A DNA stretch of 64,000 bases from contig CM055895.1 of NCBI GenBank assembly GCA_029582155.1, positions 13,575,287-13,639,286 on the forward strand, written 5' to 3'. The position numbers and the translations under genes are program-made. The stretch's first letter is position 1, and the number at the start of each line of letters is the position of its first letter. The notes beneath the pieces were generated by a model. It searched no databases, was not told where the DNA came from, and was given only the letters and a program-made list of their open reading frames with translations. Positions 12,376 to 22,750 of the stretch are shown piece by piece. This stretch comes from Panopea generosa (lineage: Eukaryota; Mollusca; Bivalvia; Adapedonta; Hiatellidae).

Positions 12376-13318
12376 CATCCCAATACCCGGTGTTTAAATC
12401 GCAAAGTACGATGATAAACTCATAAGGCCTGCCGATTGCATTACAAGTCCCGGTGGTTGCCTCACAAGAGGCTAGGGATATCCTCACAAACACGTTGAAA
12501 GTCTCAAAAAGCCCATTGATAGCATCACAAAGCTCGGTGATATCGTCACAAAGCACGGTGATAGTCTCGTAATGACAGGCGATTACTTAAGTACTATACA
12601 CGGTGATAGCATTATTATGCCTGGTGCTTATCTTAAAATGCTCGGTGATAGCCTGATATTGCTCGGTGATAACTTCACAATTCCTTGTGATAATTTTTAA
12701 GACTATCGCAGCGCCTTGTGGAGATATTACCGAACCTTGTGAGGATATTACCGGGCCTTGTGGGGATATCAAAGAGCATAGTGATACAATTACCAGATCT
12801 TGCGAGACTATCATCGGGCTTTCTCATGTAATTACTGGACCTTAGGATGTTATCACGGAGCCTTTCAGACTATCATCGGGTCGTGTGAGGATATTACCGG
12901 GTCTTGTAAGGATATCAGTTATCACCTGGGTTTGTTGCGTAACCAACGGGCCCTGTGTAGCTACCATACCTTGTGAGGACATCAGTGGACCTTGTGATGT
13001 AATCACCGAACTTGAGAGATTATCACCGGGCCCTTTGATAATATCATCGAGTCTTGTAATGCTATCACTGGGCTTTGTGGTGGAATTAGTGAGCCTTGTG
13101 AGTTTATCACTGGGCTATGTGATGTTATTGCCAGGAGTTGGGATGTTATCATCGGACCTTTTCAGACTATCATCGGGTCTTGTGTGATACCACCGGGCAT
13201 AATAAGGCTACATCGGGCATTGTCAGACTATCGCCAAACATTATAACGCTTTAAGCGAACATTATAAAAAATTTAAAATCGGACATTGAATGACAATCAT
13301 CAGGCTTTATAATGAAAT
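12376..13318. repeat. 21-bp minisatellite array, left arm of an inverted repeat
   Basis: The array is built on a diverged 21-bp unit of type GGGCCTTGTGAGGATATCACC; the 7-codon period shows as runs like P-C-E-D-I-T. From about 12468 to 13318 it is the reverse complement of 13990-14888, matched unit for unit. An example is the stretch around 12762, which reads GGATATCAAAGAGCATAGTG and is mirrored near 14550. Open frames here are repeat artefacts, not genes. Confidence 0.9.
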
Positions 13319-13324
13319 TGTATA

Positions 13325-13356
13325 TGTCCCATATATATGGAAGCATATATGGGACA
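13325..13356. repeat. 12-bp perfect stem hairpin at the palindrome's inner edge
   Basis: TGTCCCATATAT (13325-13336) pairs exactly with ATATATGGGACA (13345-13356) around an 8-base loop. A related copy of this segment lies inverted at 15755-15850. Confidence 0.75.
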
Positions 13357-13989
13357 TACTGATGACGTGTTCATGTAGGGTAAATCCTGTTGTGGTATTT
13401 CGACATGCTTCGATAGAACACAGCATTTAGACGTACTTCATATTCTCTTGTCTATATAATATCACAGTTTCGCTACTTAAATCTTGCGACATACTTACAT
13501 ATACTTATCTTCGTGACAGACTTTTTCGCGACATTTTCATAATAAGGATATGTCGACATACATAAACACATATTTGCGAGAAGAAGTATCGCCTTTGCCG
13601 ATAAATAAAGTGTTTCGCAGTATATCTTTTCCCTGCTTATTTATATTATCATAGTATTCCGACATACATTTTGACAACTTTGACACGTGAGCCACATGTA
13701 TGTATTACGGGAGCTCAGCGTTATACATTATAGGATTATGTATGGGAGTGATGTCCGAGCGGGAAAAAGAAAAAAAAATGTTTCAAAGAGATGTCGGAGA
13801 GTGGGATGTGTGTGTGTTGGGAAGGGATAAATATTTTGCGATTTAAAAATTATATTTTTTCTCAAATCTAATCGACTTGTTGAAATAATTCGACTTCATT
13901 TATATATTACGATATAAATGAATATAACAGCATTATAATGCCAGGTGAGAGCCACTCGGTGCACGTTGACAACCTCACAATGTCCGGTA
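13357..13989. other. spacer of the inverted repeat; no gene seen
   Basis: About 630 bp between the two array arms. It is AT-rich with recurrent CGACAT-type phrases, and no open frame is longer than chance. Confidence 0.5.
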
Positions 13990-14888
13990 ATAGTAATATA
14001 AAACCCGATGATTTCATTATTAAGCCTGATGATAGTTATTCAATGTCCGATTTTAAAAGTTTTGTAATGTTCGGTTATGCGTTATAATGTTTGGCGAAAT
14101 GCCGATGTAGCCTTATTATGCCCGGTGATATCCCACATGACCCGATGATAGTCTGAAAAGGCCGGATGATAACATCTCAACGTCTGGTGGTAACATCACA
14201 TAGCCCAGTGATAAACTCACACGGCTCACTTATTCGACCACAAAACCCAGTGATAGCATTACAAGTTTCGGTGATATCCTCAAAGGGCCCGGTGATAATC
14301 TCTCAAGTTCGGTGATTACATCACAAAGTCCACTGATGTCCGCACAAGGCGTGATAGCTACACAGGACCCGTTGATTACACAATAAACCCAGGTGATATC
14401 TGATATCCTTACAAAACCATGTGATATCCTCACACGACCCGATGATAGTCTGAAAGGCTCCGTGATAACATCCTAAGGTCCAGTAATTACATGAGAAAGC
14501 CCGATGATAGTCTCGCAAGACCTGGTAATTGTATCACTATGCTCTTTGATATCCCCACAAGGCCCGGTAATATCCTCACAAGGTTCGGTAATATCTCCAC
14601 AAGGCTCGGTAATATCCTCACAAGGTTCGGTAATGTCTCCACAAGGCCTTACGATAGTCTTAAAACTTATCACAAGGAATTGTGAAGTTATCACCGAGCA
14701 ATATCAGGCTATCACCGAGCATTTTAAGATAAGCACCAGGCATAATAATGCTATCACCGTGTATAGTGTAGATATAAATTGGCTTTCTTAAGTAATCGCC
14801 GGACCGTACGAGACTATCACCGTGCTTTGTGATGCTATCAATGGGCTTTTTGAGACTATCAACATGTTTGTGAGGATATCCCTAGCCT
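13990..14888. repeat. 21-bp minisatellite array, right arm of the inverted repeat
   Basis: Reverse-complement partner of 12468-13318. A locally homogenised run at 14560-14650 (alternating CCTCACAAGGTTCGGTAATAT and CTCCACAAGGCTCGGTAATAT) shows the clean 21-bp period. Confidence 0.9.
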
Positions 14889-14892
14889 CATG

Positions 14893-15195
14893 TTGAAAGA
14901 AGGTGTATACCAACGTAATGTGGTATGATGCACTATGTAATATTAGGAATCTGTTTCAGTCATCATGACTTGGCCATTTATGTCCGCTCAAATTATTAGG
15001 TGGGTATACAAGTCAGCACTCTAACCAAAGGGTGCCTGTTTATTTCTGGCGTTATCTCCTGTCTAAGAATCACATATAAAGACTTATTAAAAGATTAACT
15101 GAAAATTCCCTCCTCCAAAATCCAAAATGGCCACATAATATAGAATATATAGTAAAAACATGCTGACCTCTCTACCTATAGAGACGCCTTCAATT
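14893..15195 (+). repeat. right copy of ~300-bp direct repeat
   Basis: Same orientation and content as 12077-12375. It carries a short insertion of TCCAAAATCCAAAATGG character near 15115, where the left copy reads AATTGGCC. Confidence 0.9.
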
Positions 15196-15204
15196 ACTTG
15201 GTAT

Positions 15205-15335
15205 TTTCCGGCTTTGTTACCACTGGGCCTTTCCAAACTATCGTCTGGTTTATAAGGATATCACCAGGCCTTATGAGGATTTCACCGGGCCTTGTGAGGA
15301 TTTCACTGGGCCTTGTGAGGATATCACCGAATTTG
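15205..15335. repeat. outlying 21-bp minisatellite units
   Basis: Five to six units of the same 21-bp family, the last three nearly identical (GGGCCTTGTGAGGATTTCAC), continue beyond the right direct repeat. Confidence 0.85.
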
Positions 15336-16351
15336 TGATATTACACATATGGTATAAATAAATATAGAAAAATAAGAAGGTTATCATAACGGTTTGGTAT
15401 TGTTACAGGCAAATAATTTTAAGTTTGTACATTTAGTCTGGTGCCTAAAAAAATGGTATTATCGTAAACTCATACATGGCGCGAAACTGTATGTTTTCAT
15501 GATTAGAATATCTCGCTTTGTCGCGAAGATTTATGTTAGAAAGCTGGAAACTTTTTGTGAACAAACATATACTAACACACTTTGTCGACAAATGTATGTT
15601 GCCTTGTTATATAAGTTTAAGTCGAGATTGACAAGATGTGATTTTGTCTATTTAATTTCAGTCGTCAAATTGTGTAAATAATACGACAAGTTGAGTTCTC
15701 TTTTGGCAACATGACGCGTTGTATATAGACATGTCGCCTTATTACTTGTATATTCTATGTGTGCATGTCGTCATACCATAACAGGGTTTACCCTACATGA
15801 GCACGCCATCAGAGTGTCCCATATACGCTTCCATACATATACGCTTCCATAATAGGTTAGAAAGTGTATGAAATTTTATGTAACGTCTAACACACTTAGA
15901 TATTGATCTCGTTCATTGTCTTGTTGCATATATTTATTGACAAAATGTAGACCATGAAACAAACAAACATGATTGACAGACACAAACACGAGCGCATGCG
16001 CATTAGCACTGTTTGTTTGACAATAATTAGTTTTCATTGGTTTAAATGGATTGAGGTGGTGTGTTCATTTAAATTGAGTATCAACTTGAGCTATTGCAAT
16101 TTTTATAGATACATGCGGCAGCGAATCGACATGACCTGTTTCTATGGAGCTGTGTAAAAATCGAAGAAAGGGCCCGCTACTGATAACATTTTTGCAAACC
16201 ACTTTCTTGATATTTCATATAAAATCACAAATCCAGGGCTAGAATTTAACTTTTTTTTCGATTACAAGATATTTCAATTCGCAAAATATCAACTTTACTC
16301 GCAGTTTTGACCAACCACATGTTATAGAAATTTAATATATACATGAATATC
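15336..16351. other. no gene seen
   Basis: Contains CGAC-rich phrases like those of the 13.4-13.7 kb spacer. At 15755-15850 is an inverted copy of 13328-13412, sharing GGGTTTACCCTACATGAGCA and TGTCCCATATACGCTTCCAT. No supported coding region. Confidence 0.5.
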
Positions 16352-16374
16352 TGGGGGGGGGGGGGGGGGGGGGG
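16352..16374. repeat. poly(G) run
   Basis: An uninterrupted G tract of about 23 bases in an AT-rich setting. Its length is likely uncertain in any assembly. Confidence 0.9.
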
Positions 16375-16682
16375 TTCGCCGACAATTTGCTGAGTCACGG
16401 TAAATATCAAAATATGTAGAAAAAATATCACCATGTGATTAAAATCGGCAAACCAGTCTACTGACTGCACAATGTTAAAAACGTCATCAATCGATGCATG
16501 TTTACAGCAGATCGAAACTGAAAGTTGAAGAAATGAAAACCGCCGTCATTTCAGTTTGATTTTTTGCACTCGCGAAACACTCGCATTTTTTATTGTCCAC
16601 TGGCATTTTGCGAGTTTGTGAGTGTTAGATTCGAGCACTGAAAACAAACACGATCGCAGTTTGTGTATGGAGATGAACTTAT

Positions 16683-16830
16683 ATGTGATCCGGTGGTAAA
16701 GCATCATATCCATAATCGGAGGGTCGTGGGTTCGATCTCATGTCACGGCATATGCTTAGTACTGGATCTGCCAAAGAAGACTTCTAGCGTAACCTGTTTC
16801 ATAATCGAAGTAAAGTAAATACGTTTAAAC
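16683..16830 (+). mobile_element. tRNA-derived SINE, diverged
   Basis: A tRNA-like head has an A-box-like segment (GTGATCCGGTGGTAAAGCAT) and a B box (GTGGGTTCGATCTCA). It is followed by the same body as the SINEs at 41.7 and 42.4 kb: GCTTAGTACTGG, AAGAAGACTTCTAGCG and CATAATCGAAG, then an A-rich end. Confidence 0.75.
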
Positions 16831-17631
16831 TAAACTGACTAAAAGGCCATGCCCGGGGGAGGCACTTGACCTGAAAATTGGTAAATAGGTGCCATGTGAA
16901 AATTTGGTGGTCGAAACTCTACCTTCCACTCTCTTATAAGGGTTTTAATCACTACATTCAAATAGATTTTGGATTTCATTAAGGATAAAATACATTTGTC
17001 TTATGAACAAAATAATTTTGTTGTATTTTCATGAAATAAGTTTAAAAAAGTAATCTGTAAAAATGATACCAGAAACGGGCACTTTTCCTCCTATTTTTAG
17101 CATAAGGTCTCGTGGAATCACCACCGTGGTAAAAATATGTAGCAGGTGTCTTTGCATCTTCAGAGAGATTTCCAGTCAGTTCAAAATAGAACGTTCTATT
17201 TTCATGAAATGGACAATGAAGTTTCCTATATGAAATGGAATGTTCTACTTTGAAAAAAACCTAAGCGTTTTATGGCTGAAAAAGTAATAAATCTAAATGT
17301 AATTGTGTTGCAATAGTATCAAATTAATTTATAGATTTTCTTAATGTTATTATTGAATTTATCTAATAATCCTGCGTTACTCTTTATTGTAGATCAATGC
17401 TAATAAGGACGCCATTGGTCTCTAGAAGAATCATTATCAACATTTATATTAATAGGAAGACTCTGTAGAGTATTGTGTTGGTTCACATTACTAAATAATT
17501 ACATTATTTAGGTTTGTAGGAAAAAACAAAACCAATTAAAACACGCAAAGACATATTGATTATGTTTATAAGGCGAATTTATCAATTAAATCTGCAAGTT
17601 TAGTTAACATTTAAACACAACTATTAAATAA
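16831..17631. other. no gene seen
   Basis: AT-rich sequence without recognisable features. Confidence 0.4.
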
Positions 17632-17651
17632 GTGTGTGTGTGTGTGTGTGT
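17632..17651. repeat. (TG)n microsatellite
   Basis: Ten uninterrupted TG units. Confidence 0.9.
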
Positions 17652-17708
17652 TTATCTTACCCAATCAAATATTATTTCCTGATTCAGACTGCCGGTCTTT
17701 AAATATAC

Positions 17709-17888
17709 TCATCCTCATCATCATTTCCATCATCATCATCATCACCATCATCATCATTACCACCATCATCACCATCATCATCATCATCATCATATCATCA
17801 TCATCATCGGCAGCAACATTACCATCATCATAATAATCACGACCATCATCACCATCGTCATCTATTTCATTACAATCATCATCATCAT
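17709..17888. repeat. (ATC)n microsatellite
   Basis: An imperfect CAT/ATC trinucleotide tract of about 180 bp. The isoleucine-serine-rich frame through it is an artefact. Confidence 0.95.
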
Positions 17889-19050
17889 TGAGCTCAAGTA
17901 ATTAAAAAACAGCTTTAATTGCTTGCTGTAAAAATGTAAACATGTAATACAAGTAAAGTAAACGTTTATATTTGTATAAATGCATGCGAAGTACTGCAGT
18001 TAATGAACTGACAAATAAAAAAAATGATATTATTGACAACACGACCCCGATGCATTTTGTACAGTTGCAATATGTTACCTTGTATAACTGGCATGATTAT
18101 TGTTAATAACATTTGCACTGGTTAGTTGTATATAAAATACACACACAGACGTAGGTTTATAGCATACTAGTATTTGAACTGTACAACATATACACGCAAC
18201 ATCAACAGAGTCTTTTATCAATATTATTTAATACTCCTTGTGTACCAAATGTCAGATTCTTTATACAACAATGCATGTATACGGAGCCAAGCTTTTGATT
18301 CCTTTATTATTGTTTTATCTTTCAAGTATTACACCATTATATATTCCATACTTTAAACGCTTTGTAGGACTTCCTCTCCTGTACCTGAAGACAGATTAAT
18401 CGTGACTCTGGGAATTCCCGGTTATTTATTTATTTCTATAAAATGACATAACTTTTCAAAAATACATTGCATTGCAGGATTGTTATTAAGGGGGCAGATT
18501 TTCACTACTTGAATCTGTATGTGCACTGGCAGCATATATTAAAGCGAACTATAGGCGGAACACGGTATTTATTTAATTCCTACGACCCTTTCTCTACTAA
18601 ACATTGCAAAGTTACGAAAACGGGCACATGGACCTTTGGTAATCTCTATTTGGTCCCAACACACCCATGGTCGTAGTAAATGTTAAAAGAAAATCAACAT
18701 TTGTTGAAAAGTTCACCAGTTGCATTTTAGGATTTGATTCATTACAATGCAATTGTACAGAACAGAAATCCGGTCAGTGAATATGATAGATATATACAGA
18801 TCTACATATAGTGCATGAAAGTACGTAATATGTCCAGTTATGCTTTATGTGCAATGAAGCTATATGAAATAATGTAGGTAATAGAATATATTATTAATAA
18901 ACACATTTTGTTAAATGTTATATTTATCTTTTAAGTTAATCCTAAATCTTCAATATCACTCATTTTATTACTGAATGCATTAATGCTGAATGCCGAAACA
19001 TGAAAATTGAACTGAACTAAAACGTACATTCACCTAACTCTTGCTAAACG
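17889..19050. other. downstream flank of the lyase gene; no gene established
   Basis: AT-rich sequence. A short plus-strand open stretch at 18478-18676, preceded by TTGCATTGCAG, is noted under rejected items. Confidence 0.4.
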
Positions 19051-19056
19051 TTTATT
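19051..19056 (-). promoter_or_regulatory. poly(A) signal AATAAA
   Basis: On the minus strand AATAAA begins about 12 bases after the TAG stop of the lyase gene. It is the expected signal for 3' end formation in an animal transcript; the very short 3' untranslated region is inferred. Confidence 0.55.
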
Positions 19057-19068
19057 ATAAAATATAAA

Positions 19069-20430
19069 CTAATGGATATGACACGTGTCATTTTCATCTG
19101 AGGCCACATATTCCATTTCTACCGTGAAATGGCGCAGGCAATTCGATGCTTTGACAATCTGCATTCCTCTAATTGATGACGCCCGATAGAGAATTTTCTT
19201 GAATGCCTCGACCACATATTCGAGATGCGACATTGTGTAAACTCGGCGAGGTATAGCTAGTCGCAGCAAATCAAAATCGCAAACTTTGCCGTCTCCACCA
19301 AACATTACATTTCCAATTTCTACTGCCCTGATGCCTCCTTCCCTGTACAATTCACATGTTAGCGTCCATGCCGGGTATTGGCTACACGGTATGTGCGGAA
19401 GAACCTTTCTAGCATCAACGTAGATTGCGTGACCACCGGCTCGCTTTATACTAACGCCAGCATTTTGTAGCATTTGCCCAAATTGTTCAATCATACCTAT
19501 TCTATGGCTCAAGTACGATTCATTAAGAGCTTCTTCTAGGCCTGTAGCAATAGCTTCCATGTCTCGCCCTGCCATTCCACCGTATGTGAAAAATCCTTCA
19601 TTGAGAATGCAATCGGTGTTGCAATTTTGTAAAAGTGCTGGATCTCTAATAGCAATGAATCCGCCGATATTGGATATTCCATCTTTCTTAGCAGACATGG
19701 TACAGCCGTCGAACAATTCAAACATTTCTTTAGCTATTTCCTTGGGTGTTTTGTCGGTATAGTCATTCTCATACAACTTAACAAACCACGAATTCTCTGC
19801 AAATCTGCAAGCATCTACAATAAATGGTATATTGTGCTCTTTGCAGATGCTTGACGCTTCCTTTATATTAGCCAGACTTACAGGTTGTCCAAATTGCACG
19901 TTGTTTGTTACAGTCATTAAAACCATACCTACACTGTTTGTGTTCAAAGATAAGTGTTTCTTTAGTTCACAACAATCGATGTTTCCTTGGAAGTACTCAT
20001 TTTCCATTTCAGATACTGGAATGTCAACTGCAATGCAATTGTTTGTTTCAACATGAGCTCTAGTAGTATCAAAGAAGCCGTTACTATACGCTACATTGGC
20101 ACCAAGCAGGAGATGTTTGAACAAAATCTTCTCCGCAGCCCGCCCCTGGTGTACTGGAATAATGTATGGAAACCCCGTTATATCCTGTATTACGCTTTTG
20201 AATCTCAAACTACTTTTTGCACCAGCATAGGTTTCGTCTCCTAAAAACATGGATGACCACTGGCAATCGCTCATTGCGGATGTACCCGAATCTGTAAGAA
20301 GGTCAATCATCACGTGTCTTGACTTTAAATTGAATGGGTTGTACTTGGCTTCTTTTAGATATCGTGAGCGCTCTTCTTTAGTTGTGATATGAATATGTTC
20401 AACCATTTTGATTTTATATGGCTCAAACGA
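19069..20430 (-). CDS. tryptophanase-like beta-eliminating lyase (main exon)
   Basis: PLP-dependent lyase of the tryptophanase/tyrosine phenol-lyase family. Tryptophanase splits L-tryptophan into indole, pyruvate and ammonia. The exon encodes about 453 residues against 456-471 in bacterial enzymes. Numbering from two residues before the exon edge: Y70, the Q97-G98-R99 phosphate loop, N179, D208 and R211 at the cofactor, PLP lysine K251 in S-A-K-K-D, and carboxylate-binding R392 all look intact. Three positions separating the two activities are tryptophanase-type: D123 after the F-F pair (Thr in tyrosine phenol-lyase), I374 (Arg there) and H436 in L-R-H-F-T (Phe there). The exon starts at a 3' splice site in phase 0, at the family's E-P-F/Y position. 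A short upstream exon must therefore supply the initiator, and I could not locate it. TAG stop at 19069-19071. There are no internal introns, frameshifts or stops. Origin by transfer from bacteria is an inference. Confidence 0.93.
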   Translation of the reverse strand, partial: SFEPYKIKMVEHIHITTKEERSRYLKEAKYNPFNLKSRHVMIDLLTDSGTSAMSDCQWSSMFLGDETYAGAKSSLRFKSVIQDITGFPYIIPVHQGRAAEKILFKHLLLGANVAYSNGFFDTTRAHVETNNCIAVDIPVSEMENEYFQGNIDCCELKKHLSLNTNSVGMVLMTVTNNVQFGQPVSLANIKEASSICKEHNIPFIVDACRFAENSWFVKLYENDYTDKTPKEIAKEMFELFDGCTMSAKKDGISNIGGFIAIRDPALLQNCNTDCILNEGFFTYGGMAGRDMEAIATGLEEALNESYLSHRIGMIEQFGQMLQNAGVSIKRAGGHAIYVDARKVLPHIPCSQYPAWTLTCELYREGGIRAVEIGNVMFGGDGKVCDFDLLRLAIPRRVYTMSHLEYVVEAFKKILYRASSIRGMQIVKASNCLRHFTVEMEYVASDENDTCHIH

Positions 20431-20447
20431 CTGCAAGTAGAAACAAA
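20431..20447 (-). other. 3' splice acceptor of the lyase exon
   Basis: The minus strand reads TTTGTTTCTACTTGCAG immediately before the first lyase codon TCG. It is a pyrimidine-rich tract ending in CAG and marks an intron whose 5' end lies somewhere to the right. Confidence 0.75.
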
Positions 20448-21254
20448 CATATGCAATGAAAAGAGAAACGTTTTATTTATTTTAATAATATATGCCGTAG
20501 TGGATGTGTATATGACCCCAGTCACATCTTAAAATACTCTAACGTTCTGTTTTGTTCGTTTACTGATCAAAAGCTTCAAGGCGTTTAGTCTACCAAAAAT
20601 ATAATACCGAAACACAATAAGTATCAACACAGCTATGAATAGAGTACGTTTTCCTTGATCAGCAATACCAGACCGGATCCATATTGAATGTCGATCTACG
20701 ATCTGAAATCTTTTGAATAATGATATGCGATTGCTGATCTTAGTCTAATGCCGATCTACGATTGGTCATTAAATAGAAAATAATGATTAAAGTTCGATCA
20801 AACCATAGAAAAATTATAAACTATGTAGAGTGTTTAAATTTATTAAATTGATTCAGTATGAAAAGTACAAAAACATTTTTCATTACTTCGTTCTACATTG
20901 TATGTGCTGCTTCATCTGAATATATTTTAAAGTCTTTTGGATTATTTCTATAGTTTGTATTATGTGTATAATGCAGTTTTATAGTTCCAATGTAATTACT
21001 ACAATGTCTCTTTTTTCTTCTTCTTCTTATTCATGTCAATCTGATAAAGGGGATAATTGTAATAAACATGTGCTGATGAAGTTTTGGTTAGGTCGCATGA
21101 GCGACCGAACCCTATATAAGGGCGAGTTAAGAAATTGACTCTGGGCGCTGCCATATTGAAACGTCACGATCACGTGTTAAAAACACGGCTTCGCCACATG
21201 GAGGTCGCCATTGTTTTTCTAAACAGTGCATCATGGTACAAAACCGCTATTGAG
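20448..21254. other. probable intron/upstream region of the lyase gene
   Basis: No convincing first exon was found. The segment holds a near-duplication of GAATGTCGATCTACGAT-type phrases (20685-20765). At about 21088-21113 is a hairpin of GGTCGC and GCGACC around ATGA. Both suggest repetitive DNA. Confidence 0.45.
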
Positions 21255-21728
21255 GCATAGTGCCACCATTGCAAAAAGGAAGTGCTTCCGTGGGGTAGTC
21301 GCATAATGGCGGTTGTAAATAATCCTCAATTCTTCTTCTTTAAAAATGCATTTTCCTATTTTTAATGCTCATTTTTTTTTTATTTGAATGGCATTATTGA
21401 TGTATTTTGAACATTTTGATAGCATTGTCATGTTTGAATTGTGAATTTAGAAAAAAAAAATGATGCTTGGAAATTGGGGTATGAATTCATGATTTCGGAA
21501 GTCTACTTTCACTTTGTCACCAGTGTACACACTGAGCAGAAAAAAAATCTCTTATATGACACATGACCCCTACTTTTCTCATCATATTTTGATAGTGCAG
21601 AGGTTGACAAGCAGTAAAATGTAGGTTTCACTTCTTTCATTTGGGACCCTCTATGAATGACAAGCCTTCAAACTTTTGTTATTTACTATAGAATAAAGAA
21701 CAAAAATCAATGGTGGGGTTACACCTAT
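21255..21728 (+). repeat. ~470-bp duplicated block, copy 1
   Basis: It begins CATAGTGCCACCATTGCAAA and ends GGGGTTACACCTA. It recurs in the same orientation at 22283-22750, nearly identical apart from small indels. No coding frame. Confidence 0.95.
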
Positions 21729-22282
21729 AAGAGAGACTTGAGTGAAATGGGGGGTGATTTTCCAAAATGTTAATTGTAGGTAAAATAACCTCTTTTTTAC
21801 ACTCTCATAGTATTAAATGACAAATACGAGACATTTGCTTCATAAAAAAACACATTTTGGCAAGTGTATGCCTCAAATAAAGCATATATGTGCATATTTA
21901 CATTGAAATTTCATGAAAAATCACAAAATTTTGAAGATTTTTTATTTTGGATGATTTAAATGTGCAATTTTTAGCATGTACATTGTATTGAATAATGTAT
22001 TTTGGTAAGATAATGTCTTCAGTGTATCATGAGACTGTTTTGGTGTAAAAATTTTAATGGAATTAGGTAAAAAAAAATTTTTTTTGGTAAAATTAGTCAA
22101 ACACATCAAAATTGCATGTCGGTCAACATCTCGCGCCTGTATATAATGATCATGTAAAAAGTGATATTTTGACAAAAGTTTCAGTATTTAATGCCTGCAA
22201 CTTGGCAGTATTACTTCAAATTGGTAGAACTTAGCAAAAATGAGGTAATTATGAAATTAAAAAAAAAAGAGTTTCCTTATAG
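21729..22282. other. spacer between the duplicated blocks; no gene seen
   Basis: AT-rich, about 550 bp, with several A/T homopolymers. Confidence 0.6.
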
Positions 22283-22750
22283 CCATAGTGCCACCATTGC
22301 AAAAAGGAAGTGCTTCCGGTAGTCGCATAATGGCGGTTGTAAATAATCCTCAATTCTTCTTCTTTAAAAATGCATTTTCCTATTTTTAATGCTCATTTTT
22401 TTTATTTGAATGGCATTATTGATGTATTTTGAACATTTTGATAGCATTGTCATGTTTGAATTGTGAATTTAGAAAAAAAAAATGATGCTTGGAAATTGGG
22501 GTATGAATTCATGATTTCGGAAGTCTACTTTCACTTTGTCACCAGTGTACACACTGAGCAGAAAAAAAATCTCTTATATGACACATGACCCCTACTTTTC
22601 TCATCATATTTTGATAGTGCAGAGGTTGACAAACAGTAAAATGTAGGTTTCACTTCTTTCATTTGGGACCCTCTATGAATGACAAGCCTTCAAACTTTTA
22701 TTATTTACTATAGAATAAAGAACAAAAATCAATGGTGGGGTTACACCTAC
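22283..22750 (+). repeat. ~470-bp duplicated block, copy 2
   Basis: Direct copy of 21255-21728. The clearest difference is GGTAGTCGC here against GTGGGGTAGTCGC in copy 1. The very low divergence implies a recent duplication or two recent insertions. Confidence 0.95.

Noticed and set aside
12296..14791. Open frames with seven-residue periodic P-C-E-D-I-T motifs on both strands
   Set aside because: They are artefacts of the 21-bp minisatellite (7 codons).
17636..17833. Isoleucine/serine-rich open frame
   Set aside because: It is translation of (TG)n and (ATC)n microsatellites.
18478..18676. Possible terminal exon on the plus strand after TTGCATTGCAG
   Set aside because: The composition is plausible and an AATAAA occurs about 220 bp later. 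The acceptor has a weak pyrimidine tract, no upstream exon is seen and no family is recognised, so chance is as likely.
19069..20430. Bacterial contamination as the explanation for the lyase gene
   Set aside because: The exon starts at a spliceosomal-type acceptor, has an AATAAA after the stop, no ribosome-binding site, no neighbouring bacterial genes, and is flanked by animal-type SINEs and minisatellites.
19069..20430. Tyrosine phenol-lyase as the product name
   Set aside because: Overall similarity allows it, but the three discriminating positions (D123, I374, H436) are tryptophanase-type.
21255..22750. LTR retrotransposon with the two 470-bp blocks as LTRs
   Set aside because: There are no TG...CA ends, primer-binding site, polypurine tract or gag/pol sequence in the 0.55-kb interval.
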